DNA of 64,000 nt from NCBI GenBank assembly GCA_951394405.1, contig OX596339.1, forward strand, positions 3,720,001 to 3,784,000, given 5' to 3'. Below are positions 23,187 through 34,735 of the stretch, piece by piece. The position numbers and the translations under genes are program-made. Below the pieces are notes generated by a model. That model was not told the origin of the DNA. It was given only the letters and a program-made list of their open reading frames with translations, and did not search any database. Source of the DNA: Coprinellus micaceus (Eukaryota > Basidiomycota > Agaricomycetes > Agaricales > Psathyrellaceae). How positions within the stretch are numbered: the first letter of the stretch is position 1; every line of letters begins with the position of its first letter.

Positions 23187-23744
23187 TTGGGCCTCCTCTG
23201 CTGGATACCCATCTTGCCGTGGCCCACATCTTTCAACAGGTGAGTTGCCATTGTCCTGAAGACCGCTCCCATGTCAACTCCAGCACTTAGGAGTACTGTT
23301 ATTTTAACTCGAAGGGGAGAAACAGGATAGCTGTAGTATTGATGGGGTCGCGCCTTCTGGAGCATCCCCAGCCGAGATATGAGATGACATCTCAGTGTCA
23401 CCAGGGTAGCCGTTAGTTCTGTATTTATATAATCCCCATTTGCAGCACGCTCTTTTGCAGAGACTCGTCTCTGAGAGCTGTGGATCTTCCGGGGTGAAGG
23501 GGGGACGTACCGCGTCGGAGGATGCGAGGAAAGGGCATATATACAATGCCTCAGTAGTCGGATCCTCGAGAGATGGGAATACATTGAACAGTTCGTGCAT
23601 TTGTCAAAGCAGGCGTCCCCAGAAAGGTATGGCAATTAACGAAGGTGGAAAGGAGCCGATTGTGCCAGGGAGAGCGGGGTGAACATACGATGGGACGCAG
23701 CACGATGATCCAAGGTCTTACGAGGAGACGTAGGGACGTTGCTA

Positions 23745-24190
23745 GAGACAAGATGGGAGGACAAGGGACAAACACCACCACCCCCGTTTAGATATGTAGT
23801 TCCAACAGATGCTGAGCTCGGTTTGGTCTTCAAGAGACGTTTCCTCGACACCTTGACTTGGTTTCTGATACGGAGGACCTCGGACATCGTTCTCGATGAT
23901 GACTCCTTCAAATGCGACCTCACTCACTGGCTTGCTTGCCGTTACAAGCCAAGGGGTGGTATCTGGGTGTTGGTTCGACTCGAGGTTCCCACTTTATTCC
24001 TTCGCGCACACCTTGACGCTGACGGAATTTAGGGGTGTTCGTATCTCCCGTGCGACCGAGGCTGTGGGCAGTGGAGGAAGGCGATATGGCCGAGCTTACG
24101 ACCCGCCAGTGGAAGAGTGAATGCTGGACCCCGTTCTATATCTTCCTTGGCAGCCTATTCTGCGTGAAGTGCGTTTCGTGTCGAAGAATG
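23745..24190 (+). pseudogene. Decayed NLR copy: C-terminal exons only
   Basis: About 560 bp after NLR-4 the sequence again encodes the exon-4 pattern (AELGLVFKRRFLDTLTWF ... DSFKCDLTHWL) and then CSYLPCDRGCGQWRKA, matching exon 5. A 1-nt shift near 24085 separates this from the following AELTTRQWKSECW, which matches the W...W tail of the intact genes. No NACHT exon, Walker motif or mini-exon precedes it. It is either a truncated duplicate or the remnant of a deletion. The Cys spacing of the final exon survived. Confidence 0.6.
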
Positions 24191-24199
24191 CTCCCTGGG

Positions 24200-24850
24200 G
24201 TTTACCGAGTGACGATGTCGATGCTGCAGTCATGTATCACCGGTTTGCTTTTCGTTCCCCTGATTTACCTGTTTACTGGGATGTTTCGATCGCGTCCTCC
24301 CGTAGAAAGGGGGTTGTAGCATAGAGCGTTTCGGTCGATATAGACCTCCGTGAACCTTGTTGGCCCTGCGTTTCATTCTGAGCAACGAGATAATTTGGTA
24401 ACATGAGAGGGTACCGGGATGACGAGTCACAAGGAGCAAGAATGTGTAGCCGAAAAGGCTCGAAATTCAGAAGTAGCTTGGGCTGAGAGGAGAGATATCT
24501 GGGGATTCGAGAGCCCAGAGTGTGGAGACGGAGAGATGGACATCCGCAGTGCGGGTGACAAATCAGACGACTGTGGTACACATAGAAGCAGGTGGGCGAT
24601 GAAGGATTGAAGCTTATGGGAGGGAGAGGGGGGGGTGATGTTCCCTGTGTGCGAGGAGGTGGAAAGTGGCTGGAGAGATCTACTGAAAGGGCGGGGTTCT
24701 GGTAGAGTCGCATTGTAGTGAGGATATCCACCCTTCCCACTCCAGAAAGAACGGCTGTCGAGAGTAGTGAGAAGGTTGAGCAGAAGGGACGGTCGAAGGG
24801 TATCTCGAAATGTGAGGGATAAAGCCGAAGATGGAGACGTGGAGCGAGGG
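24200..24850. other. Spacer without supported gene
   Basis: Short overlapping frames only. The part after about 24640 may be a weak block-A copy, judged from - strand phrases resembling those near 42400. Confidence 0.3.
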
Positions 24851-24879
24851 AGAGGAGAAGGAGTCCATTTTCAATCTAG

Positions 24880-25045
24880 CCGTCATCCGACGAACGGATC
24901 ACCGAACTCGGACCTTTCATTGGGCCCGGCTGCGGCTTTGTTCAACGTTGGAGACGAAGGGACGCGTTTATTCGAATTAGCGACGCGTATACTTCACTTC
25001 TCATGCGATTTAGCCTTGTCGATCTAGCCCTGGCGCGTCGAGCGT
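24880..25045 (+). promoter_or_regulatory. Block M copy 3: ACGCGT doublet
   Basis: ACGCGT at 24962-24967 and 24983-24988 (21 bp apart), GGCGCGTCG from 25032 (49 bp after the second). ACGGATCACCGAACTCGG is upstream. The block-B part after it is heavily decayed. Confidence 0.65.
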
Positions 25046-25259
25046 TAAATTAGTGGTCGTCGATTGGGGCGATTGTCAGTCGCGGTACCCGGTTTGGATC
25101 CGGATGCCGGCATGGATGCGATGGCGGACGGGCGGGCGCTTGCTCTCGACCATCATCATCCTCGCCGTTGAACACCAATGAAACCGACTGTGCAACGACT
25201 AGGTCGGGCGTGAATAGACGAGGGGTGACCTTCATCACCATCGATTCACCTCTCTGCCC

Positions 25260-26590
25260 AGCACCGGCTTAGCGACGCACTCGCCGAGTGAAATGATGGA
25301 GGCGTTGAGTGAGGAAGTCGGAAAGGTCGGGAGCTAGCCTGAGTCGATGGACAAGGAGGGGATACGCTGAGATGACGCCTCGCATTCGCCCTCCAACCTA
25401 CGCCCACCCAACTCTGCACTCGCCGCCGCCTCCTCCTCCTCAGCTTCACCACCACCCAGAAAACCTCGAAATCGACACCCACGAAACGCGCAACTGACCC
25501 ACCGAGCTCGGGTTCGACGCGGGGGAAGTACTCGACGGGAGAGGACAGGGTTTGGGAACTGGAGGGTGGAGGAGAGAGGAGATGTGGGGAATCAGCTGGG
25601 GAGGGACGGGGCGGGGCGAAGGAGGATAAGGACGAGTGTGCGGAACGAGGGGAGGATGAGGGGCTGTGAACGAGGTACGTCGGTTCTCGCTCTATAGTCG
25701 TGTGTCATTTACTTACCTTACCTCTCGCAGAACGCGTCCGTTCGACGCAAAGTCAATCGACGCGCCCGATTCGACGCCGCCGCCGACTTCCCAGCCAACC
25801 CCATGCGCCAGGTCGACTCCGGGGCGGTCTATGAATGGGCGGTAGGCCTCGAACGGGAGGACTCGCCAGTGCACGGAGGAAGCAAAGGGACGCACAAGGG
25901 GAGGGCCGAGGAGAGGGTCGAGGGCTAACGAGATCGCCCTTACCAACTTGGGTTTCCCCTGAGCTACCTTTCAATCCTCCGAGCACCGGCTTAGCAAGGG
26001 CGAAGGTTCGAGATAAGGAGGGAAGAGACTTTGGGGACCTCGTCGCTAGGATGGTATGTACGATCTTTTCGATCCGTTGTGCGCTAGGCTCGAAACCAGC
26101 CGTTACTAGAAAGTGGCATGGAATGGCCACAATTGAAAAGCCCATCACTCAGGAGGGCCGTAAGCCGTACCAGTCTCTTGGGGTACCATTATCCTCCACC
26201 CAAGAGCTGGCTTCGAGTCTAGTTGTGCGCCGTTCTGAGTATTAACTGTATCTATTCCTTTCTCTCATAGTCCACTGTGGCCCCCTCGTTCCGGCGCCGG
26301 CACGACTCTGCTCGATTCTCGCTTCCCAAGATGCGTGGTACCCCGCTTGGGAAACGATAGACCTGCCATAGTATAGTAAAGTGCGAGGTAGACGAATGGA
26401 TGGATGCGACTCGCATGGCAGGCGTGTTCGTCTAACTACCTCCATTCACAACAGCTCTGAATAATTCATCTCTGGGAACCGATATCTGCCTCTCATCATC
26501 GTTTTGTGGGCGTTTTCTTTTCAACGCCCTCGCATCTGCCATCTGGTCTCGAACGAGACTGGGCTATCGTTCCAAGTCGCACTTACGCAG
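25260..26590. other. Spacer without supported gene
   Basis: Frames such as 25753-26148 (-) and 25835-26245 (+) overlap each other, are rich in Arg/Pro/Ser and show no family motif. I treat them as chance frames of GC-rich DNA. Confidence 0.3.
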
Positions 26591-26597
26591 GGGGCGA

Positions 26598-26655
26598 GTA
26601 AATGGCATTTTCTCTAGGCTTGGACGTGTTGTCGAGGCGAGGGTCTTGCTCTTTC
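26598..26655 (+). repeat. Spacer block E, copy 4
   Basis: TTGTCGAGGCGAGGGTCTTG at about 26629-26648. This copy is not followed by an NLR promoter. Confidence 0.5.
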
Positions 26656-26724
26656 TTGACGATCCATGTGATGGGTTGGTGGTGTGTATGCCGTTCCGTG
26701 GGTAGGACGGTGCTCCCAGCGCAT

Positions 26725-27300
26725 CCTTTTCCTTGGTGTAGTGGTACGTAGGTCAATCGGCTACCTCAGCAATGGAACGTTCCTTGAAACACCCCCCAGA
26801 TGTTGGATGAACGAGAACCCGTGGCATCGTGTACCCCTTTCTGAGTCCTGGCCATCGCAATGCTGGGCTGCTCCTGGCACGAACTTGGCGCCCGTCCTTT
26901 GCTGTACTGGAGTTTGCGGAGTGGAGGGATTGGAAGGAAATCTCTCAGATGCATGTGGAAGTCGAGATGGAGGAGCACAGAGTGATAATCGGGGTGCTGG
27001 AAATCAGAGAGCGGCGGGAGGGGGACGAGATGTGTTGGGGTTGGGCAAGAGTGAGAAGGGTGGCTTCTAGCGGGGAGTTGGAGGTGCAAATAACGGGAAA
27101 GGCATCGAGGGGGAAGGGCATCGAGAGGGGCGGGTTGTGGAGTCGAGCTGGACTGTCCACGATTCCATCTCGACGTGCTCGAGCAAGGAACGGTGCTGGA
27201 GGCGGGAGAACATCACAGGGAAGGAGCACCCGAGGGATGCATTGAAACTGGGATCGTTAAGCCTGGGGTGAAGACACGAGATGAGGGGAAGAAGCAAAAC
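26725..27300. repeat. Spacer blocks F and A, copy 3
   Basis: Block F phrases (TTTTCCTTGGTGTAGTGG, CCAGATGTTGGATGAACGAG) run into block A phrases (GGATTGGAAGGAAATCTCTCAG). Block order F-A-M-B-C is the same as in the units before NLR-2 and NLR-4, showing that whole units were duplicated. Confidence 0.55.
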
Positions 27301-27314
27301 ATCTCATTTCTGCT

Positions 27315-27495
27315 TTGCAGTCGCAGTTCGGACCACGGCCTTACGGATCACCGAACTCAAGCCGAGATTGTGCTAGGACCGCAGATTTATTCGACATCAA
27401 AGGAGAAGGGACGCGTTTTATGGGTTTATTGACGCGTCTATTCAGCCTCACTTACGATCCAGCACTGTATACCATTCGCTGGCGCGTCCCCTATC
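27315..27495 (+). promoter_or_regulatory. Block M copy 4: ACGCGT doublet
   Basis: ACGCGT at 27411-27416 and 27432-27437 (21 bp apart), GGCGCGTCCC from 27481 (49 bp after the second). An inverted pair AGTTCGG/CCGAACT flanks the upstream 27326-27358 stretch. Confidence 0.7.
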
Positions 27496-27599
27496 GCGCC
27501 TTTCGTCAGGGCCTAAAGATGAAGGGCCGCCTTCCTTCCCGATTTGGGTCCGGACACGGGCATCACCGCCACGACTCCCGACGATCGTTGTGCTAGGGC

Positions 27600-28015
27600 G
27601 CTTGTCCTCATCCTCGATCACCACCTTCTAGCAACCACCCCGGACGGACCCGACCGGTGGTCAGGGGCGTCTCAGTTGACCACGGAAGACACCGAACTCG
27701 ACTTGGGCGAAGATGTTCCTCGATTCGACTGCAGTCCCCTTGATGCTGGGTCTCTGAGCCACCTGAATGCGGTGCCTGTGTAGAAGGACGAATACCCACG
27801 GAGGTGAATGGAGACGCAGGAGTTGCCTGATGGAGAGGGTCGAGGGGCGTTGTAGGAAGGTACATACGTTCGTTCGACCGGGCTGCCTTCCCTTCCGACC
27901 AGAGGTAGTCCAGTCGGAACTCTTCCTATCCGCTCGCCAGTCAGCTCGACCTTTACCCATGACTCTCAGCTGACCGATCGCCCTCGCTGACGTCCACCAA
28001 CCAACCATATCCCGA
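27600..28015 (+). other. Block B copy 4: conserved spliced unit, unknown
   Basis: Candidate intron 27860-27913 (54 nt, GGAAG|GTACAT...GTCCAG|TCGGAACTC). An ATG near 27767 is open for 31 codons to the donor; spliced, it stops 19 codons later. It keeps M-E-R-V-E as in copies 1 and 3. Confidence 0.4.
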
Positions 28016-28910
28016 TGACCATGATCTGGTGCGGTGTGGGCTCGTCGTCCTCCCAACACGACCACGCAAGTCGTACGCTACGCACCTCTCCCGCCGTATT
28101 TGCTCGTCCACGTCCCACATGAGGTGTGGAATTCTCATTGGTCGGCAGCACCGCTACGGGTTCGCACCGCCAGCGATCAAACTCACTTGGGGCTGCAAGC
28201 AACTCCCCTTCGATGATCTCCGAGTCCCATCCACCGCATAAACATATTCCGAATATCCCTTTCCGTCTCCATACAAGTTTCGAAACCCCAAAGCCGGCCC
28301 AATTTATCCTACCACCGACGAACCGTGGACGAAACATTCTCGTCGAACATGGGTTTCACGACCATCGTGAACGCCTACTCCTACCCCCCACCCTCCTCCT
28401 CAGTCCTGATCTCGCCATTACGCTCCGCCCCCCTCACCATGTCGCACCCCACCTCTGGGTCCCCTTTGTCGACCCTCCCCACACTGAGCTGGTCGACAAT
28501 CAGCATCCCGAATGGCGAGCACTCTCGCATCTAGAGCGACGACGGCCTTTGCGTTGGCTCATGTCTCCCTGACGCTGCTCCTCACGCGAAAGTGTACGAC
28601 CAAGGATGTGAATGGGATCAGGGATGGCCGTTCGGGGGCCAACGCAGAGGTTAGGAGGTGGTAGATGGGTAGCTCGGCCCTTGCTAGAATGGTACGTTTC
28701 CTTCGATATGGATCGCCTGCACTCTTCACCATATCTAACCGACTTCCCCAGGCTCTGAAAGATGCCCTGGCCTCATGTTCCATTCCGATGCCGAGCGCTC
28801 ATCGTTCCAACTCCCCTTCGATCGTCGCTTCCCAAGATATCCTAGATGATCACGGCTTCAAGATTGGAGTACTGCGCCCCTAGCTTCCTAGTTCCCAGCT
28901 TCGAAAACGG
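28015..28910 (+). repeat. Spacer block C, copy 4
   Basis: ATG at 28349 opens M-G-F-T-T-I-V-N-A-Y-S-Y. A donor ATG|GTACGTTTCCTTCGATATG near 28690 and an acceptor CCCCAG|GCTCTGAAAG near 28751 suggest an intron of about 60 nt shared with the copy at 36910. Confidence 0.5.
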
Positions 28911-29395
28911 CTCACCCTTTCGGTCGGGTGTCTCCTCGACTCTCACTTAGTTCTATCCTAACGCCCCGCCTCCAGCATCGACGATCGAGTCGGAATGACC
29001 CGTCAATATTTCATGATCCCCAGCCCACGTTTATCTGGCGGTTCGAGGAATGACTTACACCATGTACGAGTCACCCATTCACCAAGTTCCAGCAGATTTC
29101 GAATAGGCTTCCAGGTCACAGACACCCTCCGTCTGCCACCCTACGCCCTGACTTGGCCCAGATGATGCTGTGCTGCCGAATCGACCGAAGCACGAGGATC
29201 CATGTCGCAATGGTTTGTGTAGCGAGGGACCAGTCGCGTACATGTGTCGACGTTGGGGCGTCAAGTACTTGGGCCTACGCGACCCTGATTCACTCCACCT
29301 CGAGTATGCTGGTGGTGGTGATAGCTCCCTCCCAGGATCGCTACGGGATTCTGTCACAAGACACAGCACTACAGGTGTCCATCCCGACGAAACGT

Positions 29396-29450
29396 GGAAA
29401 TGGCGAGTTTCCTTGGCTTCGACGTGTTGTCGACGCGAGGGTCTCGCCTT
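29396..29450 (+). repeat. Spacer block E, copy 5
   Basis: AAATGGCGAGTTTCCTTGGC and GTCGACGCGAGGGTCTCGCC, about 450 bp before NLR-5. Confidence 0.55.
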
Positions 29451-29689
29451 GTATTTTGAGGAATGGACAGGTGATGGAGTGTATGTACTGTACGTAGGTG
29501 GCTTAAGTCGACATCTCGAGCTTTGAAAAAGCATTCTTCGAGCCACCAGTGTAGGACTCCCGCTTTAAACTGCCGACTTGCTCATTTCACCAGTCCCTAC
29601 CTGCAATCATTACTCTCCTAATGAACATGCTTCGAGGTCTCGTTCACTCCTGTCTCAAGCTACGTGTGGGACAAGCCATCCCTACAGGT

Positions 29690-29849
29690 ACTAGCGTGGT
29701 CCAGGTCTGATATAGGCGCCCAGCTCAGTCAGCCCCTGCAGCGTGTGACCCGCCCGAATTGAATAGCAAGACAGCTATCGGAGGCGTGGCAAACACGCGG
29801 CGTTCTCCCTTTACCCTTTACCACCACCACCCCTCCCACCGTGCCAGCT
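29690..29849 (+). promoter_or_regulatory. Proximal promoter and leader of NLR-5
   Basis: TATAGGCGCCCAGCTCAGTCA; the bZIP box here is the variant TCAGTCA (29725-29731), 119 bp before the ATG. GGTACTAGCGTGGTCCAGG upstream ties it to NLR-2 and NLR-4. Confidence 0.55.
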
Positions 29850-32170
29850 ATGCTCGACAACGCGCCCCACTTGAATGTAGGGGATGTAACCCAGATCAAC
29901 ACTCGTGGCTACAATCGTTCAGGATCGAGCACGGTCAACGTTGGCGGTGAGTACCGGCGGGATGGGCAGGATAAGGGTATCGATGAGCTGAGTGATTCGT
30001 CTAGACGGTGGCCAATACTCGAACAATACAGAAATCCACGCTGGAGTGTACCAAGAGATTCGTGGGGACGACCCTAGCTTGAACAGTGGGTAGATACGCT
30101 GGTGGGCGTACAGACGGGCATAATTGCTAACCTTTCTTCTACAGAGCTCTATGCACACGTCTCCGCCGGCTGCATGCACAACTCCGCTGACCGATTAGAA
30201 GCTCCCAAGTGTCATGAAGATACGCGGAAGGCCGTGCAGGGAGACATCTTCAGCTGGATTGATGACGGTCGTCCTGATGAAGTCCTGTGGCTAACGGGGC
30301 CAGCAGGGACAGGCAAATCCGCGATCATGGGCACTGTTGCCGACAAGCTCAAGGAGAAAGGACGCCTCTCTGCCGCTTACTACTTGTCATCATTCGCTGG
30401 GTCGCTGGAGAGGAAGTCGAAGCAGGGTTTCGTAACAACCCTGGCATATCAGCTTCGTCAATGCGAGGGCTCAGGCGGCCGTGTCTCCCAGGCTATTCTG
30501 GATGCTGTGAAGAACAACCCAGCAGTGTTTCGGATGACGTTAAAGGAACAGATGGAAAGGCTAGTTCTACGACCTCTCCGAGGGGGAGGCCAGGCAAGGT
30601 CCAAATTTCGCAGTGGGATGGTCATCCTCGTGGACGGGATCGATGAGTGTGGAGAGGACCGATACGATCAGCCTGGGAGATCGAGGCAGGGGGACCAAGT
30701 CGAAGTCCTTTCCGCCCTGATACATGCAATCATGTACCCCGCATTTCCCTTCCGTATCGTCATCGCCAGTCGTCCCGAAACATGGATCCGCTCATTCTTC
30801 GCTGAGGGCACCGCTGGCAAGGTCACCGAAATCGATGACAAATACAGCCCCGACAACGATATCCGGTTGTTCTTCAAGTCCAAGTTTTCTGAGCTCTGTC
30901 GGAGGTATGGCCTCAATCCTTCGACGTGGCCGGCTGAAGCGGACATCGACAAGCTAGTAGAGGATGCTTCCGGTCAATTCATCTATGTCGCAACTGTCAT
31001 TCGCTTCGTCGACACGGCTGGGACACTTGCTCAAGCACAGCTGGAGATTGTCCTCAGTACTGAACCGCGAGACAAGTCAACAAATCCATTCAGCACATTG
31101 GATGCGCTCTATACTGTGATTTTACGGTCCAGCCTAAAGCCTGAAGGTACAGTACTCTGGTTGAAAGCCCTGCATCACATCCAACAGACGTCAGGCAAAC
31201 CATCGGCATGGACTGTTGATCGTTTGTTTGAGACCAGTGCAGGGCAAGCACAGATGCTCTTAACACTTCCATCATTGGTTTATGTCCCCAACCATGAGCA
31301 GGCGAGCTCACAACAGCGTGAGGAGCTCGATATGACACCTTTGGAGACCGACTCAGAAGTGTATGGGGACCAGCTCAACGTCCCGCTGTCACTCATTCCC
31401 AATGCCCGTTGGAACACCGGGTACGCCTTCTACCACAAGTCATTCCTCGACTACCTCGAAAACCATTCACGTTGCGGGAACGCCTTTCCCGACATTGGCA
31501 ACAGCGAGGTCGAGAAGTGGATATGGGGACGCTTGGCTATATCCTTGAACTGTGAGCTCATAACCTGGTCGCCTCGTTTTCCTTCGAGCTAACGGTATGT
31601 GTGTAGGTGGTGGTCCTGAAGTCTCGATAAATGAAGGATTGCTGTTGACCTTCAAAAGATGTGTCCTTGGCATTATTGCTAGGTATACCCGGGCCAGGTG
31701 TCCCATCTCGGTCGCATTTGCCGGTGACCCACTGGCCAACAGCCAACCAAGCGAATGGCTTGCTGTGGCAAAGGAACTCTCAAGCAGCTACGATCCCAAG
31801 CTTATTACCACGATGCTCTTCATTTTTGTTCATGCAAGCGTGAGTCTCCTGGACCGTAGCTCGCCGGACCAGTGTGCTGACGACAATTCAGTGCCGTTGG
31901 TATCACCCATGTAGTCGGGCCTGCAAGCGGTGGAGGAAGGCAATTGCGGACCTTCCAAAGAGGGAATGGAATGACGGACGCTATAGCTCACTCGACCTCC
32001 TCCTTGACAGATTCTGCATCAAGCGCCTTGGAAGGGTTGGACGGATTAGACATGCTGTGGAGAGCGATGGGGAGCAGGCCGTCGCAACACGCACATCGCT
32101 GTGGCTCCCGTCTTTCCTCATTCTCAGTATTATACCTATGTTAATTTCTGCATACTTACATATACTTTAG
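29850..32170 (+). CDS. NLR-5: NACHT-domain STAND NTPase with C-terminal hydrophobic tail
   Basis: Exons 29850-29946, 30005-30085, 30145-31551, 31607-31839 and 31892-32170 give 698 residues. Exons 1-2 are class I (MLDNAPHLNVGDVTQIN..., DGGQYSNNTEIHAGVYQEIR) but the NACHT exon starts YAHVSAGCMHNSADR and has FAGSLERKSK as in NLR-3. Walker A GPAGTGKS is near 111-118, Walker B VILVDGIDEC follows, then ASRPETW and YHKSFLDYL. The segment TEIFLDDKYS of the other genes is TEIDDKYS here, an in-frame loss of two residues. The last exon (CRWYHPCSRACKRWRK) runs about 45 codons past the usual RL end and closes with about 23 hydrophobic residues (LWLPSFLILSIIPMLISAYL), a possible tail anchor. Read-through into former 3' UTR, or another intron, is the alternative. 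Confidence 0.8.
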
Positions 32171-33320
32171 AACACGACTGAAGAGCCCTTGAATCTACAC
32201 ATTGGCTGTCCATGAAGTTCCCAAAGGATACTACGGCGAGCTCCACTAAAGGCAATCACTCTGTCCAGTGTGAGTACGGAGAAGACAGGGCCCACCTATA
32301 ATAATCGAGATCGCGTTTTGTGTCCGCGATGTTGCCAGTTCCGCCTCATTCTTCCGTTTCACCACCATCCGAGTCCACCATCCACCACGCCAGATGTTCT
32401 CTACCAATGCAGCCTCTCACATGCAGACACCTACTATAATACCCGTCCGAAACGCGAAGCATTCCCGATTCACCTGGGAGCAGCTGGGCAAATATATAGA
32501 TGCAGCCGTCCTCAAACAGCGATTCAAAGGGGTAGACCGCATCGTCGGGAAGCAGCTGAAGGGAGGTGCGCGACTAGAGTCTAGAGAGCGTCGGTGCGAA
32601 CAGCCAAACCGACAACCGCGGTGCCGAAGTTGGGATTGTGATGCGTGTAGTGTGGTGGGTAGTTGCGCTTCGCAGCACAAAAGCTACAGTGAATTACCAA
32701 GGTAGAAGGAGGAGGCGAGTATGTGTGTGTGCAACTAGTGGTGAGTCGGGGATAACCTAGGGGGGTGTCTGCTTTCGATCTAGGGTACTAGCGCCCCGTT
32801 CGATCTGAGCCGTCAATAATCCGAGCAACGAAGATGAGAGGCCGTTGAGAGAGTCCAGAAGATGCACGTGCACATCTAAGTGGAACAAGAGCATCGATAT
32901 TAAAACGAGCGACCGCAATGAACAGGAGCAGTTCCATTGCCAAAGACAGTGCAGTGGAGTTCTAGTCATCCTATAATGTCGTCATGAGCAATCCAATGTC
33001 TGCAAATCACAGGGACTAGAGAAGAGTCGAAGAACGGATAGGCAAGGCGATGAACAAGGTAAGCAGAGACACCAACACATCATCATTCAGTATGGGGTCA
33101 AAAACGAATCGGAGACGAGGCAGAGGGATCATTGTTAGCGTAGATTTGTCGACATAGCGCGACAAGGCATAGGATCCAGTCGGTCCACCATTCCATACCG
33201 ACGCGCTTGGGCAAGAAGGTCCGTCGGAGACGCTTAAGATACTACGGAAGAGAAACACCCCAAGTGGCAAGGAGGTTTTGAAACCGGATTGGAAGACGAA
33301 GGGAAGCAGAGACGAGATTT
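32171..33320. other. Spacer without supported gene
   Basis: A + strand frame at 32394-32705 (103 codons, with F-T-W-E-Q-L-G-K-Y) and a - strand frame at 33016-33270 are open but have no relatives in the window and no recognised motif. Confidence 0.3.
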
Positions 33321-33339
33321 TCTATTTCGCCGGCGCAAT

Positions 33340-33790
33340 TCGGACAACGGGTCGCAGATCACCGAAATCGGGCCTGGATTAGACAGGACCCCCCGATACT
33401 CGCTCAGAGGTCCGATCTTTATGCGACGAATTTGCGTTGCAACACTGAGCACTTTGGCGGCTTAGGTTCATGAGCAGAAAGGCTGCGGAAGCAAGACGCA
33501 AGGCGGTGTGCGGAGGAATCAGCCCGAAACGTCCTCTCCTCGTTCCAAAAAATCGAAATCACAATTTTTTTGGCGAGCGAGAGGGCCGTTTTCGTCGCAT
33601 GCCCTCACCCAGGAGAAACCTCGGAGTATCATACCTCTAACCGAGTAAAGGGGGGTCCTGATTAGACTGCAAGGACAACCTTTCCGCAACATCGAAGGCA
33701 AAAGGACGTGTCATATGTGCCTAATGACGCGTCTATCTAACCTTATATACAATCAGTCACTGTAATTCTATCCTTGGCGCGTTCACTATC
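33340..33790 (+). promoter_or_regulatory. Block M copy 5: degenerate doublet
   Basis: First box mutated to ACGTGT (33706-33711), second ACGCGT at 33727-33732, again 21 bp apart; GGCGCGTTC from 33776 (49 bp on). TATATAC lies between. The upstream GGATCACCGAA region is displaced by an insertion of about 200 bp. Confidence 0.6.
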
Positions 33791-33989
33791 CCCTCTTTCG
33801 TCGCCGTCTCGAGGTGGGGAGCCGCCTTGCTTCCTGATTCGGTTCAGGACACCGGCATCGACGCAGCCACAACTGACGGCAATCGTCTGGGCGCTTGTCC
33901 TCGACCATCACCACCACACCCAACAGCGACCCAGATAGACTCGACCAATGGTCCGAAAGAGACAGTTTGCTCAACCCATTGAACACTAG

Positions 33990-34300
33990 GGAGAGCAACC
34001 TCACGACCCCTGCATGATCCTCGCTTCGACTCCAGTCCCACTATGCTACCTCCCTGAGCCACCTGAATGCAAGGCCAGAGTATAAGGACGGATACACGGG
34101 GAGAGGGCGGGAAGTACAGGGACTAGGTGGTGGAGAGGGTCGAGAAGCGTTGAGTCGACTGGAGGCGAAGCCGCGATAGCCATTGCGTTTGGGTAAGAAG
34201 GTACGTACGCTTCGGCCTGTGCTGTCTGCTTTTCTGACCATATATATTGCTCCCTGTCCAGTCGGAGCTCTTCCCTTCCACTCACCAGTCAGACAACCCC
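33990..34300 (+). other. Block B copy 5: conserved spliced unit, unknown
   Basis: Candidate intron 34201-34261 (61 nt, GAAG|GTACGT...GTCCAG|TCGGAGCTC). The upstream exon has stops in the frame open in copies 1, 3 and 4. Confidence 0.4.
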
Positions 34301-34399
34301 TGAACTAAGGTCGATTGACCGCCTTCGCTGCCGTCCTCCGCCCGCCAAACGTGTGCCTACGGCCATCGATGGTCTTTTGCGGTGCGGACGCGATGCGCT

Positions 34400-34735
34400 G
34401 CCAATCCAACCACCCATGCCGCACGCTGTCCACCTCGTCCACTGTATTAGCTCGTGAATCCTGAGATCCATATCCAAATGTGCCATATAATCCAACGAAG
34501 CCGGCAGCATGGTTAGGGACGGTCAGCGACTCTTCGACCATCGACGATTCTCATCCTCTACTCCGGCCATCCCTGCCCTTCTCCATTCAAGTTTTGATAC
34601 CCCGGAATGGGCCTAAGTTGTCCTATCGTCGACGAACCATGGACAAAGTCTTCACGGCGAACATTGATTGCACGGCCATTGTCAGTACCTCTTTCTACTT
34701 TGCCGCCCTCCTCAGTCTTTGTTCTGGACCCTACG
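34400..34735 (+). repeat. Spacer block C, copy 5 (left part)
   Basis: The frame I-D-C-T-A-I-V-S at 34663 matches M-G-C-T-T-I-V-N with the ATG changed to ATT. The block is cut at 34735 by an inserted element and continues after 35788. Confidence 0.5.

Noticed and set aside
26737..26760. tRNA A-box-like word TGGTGTAGTGG, also at 18133
   Set aside because: No B box (GGTTCGANNCC) and no cloverleaf follows; it is part of spacer block F.
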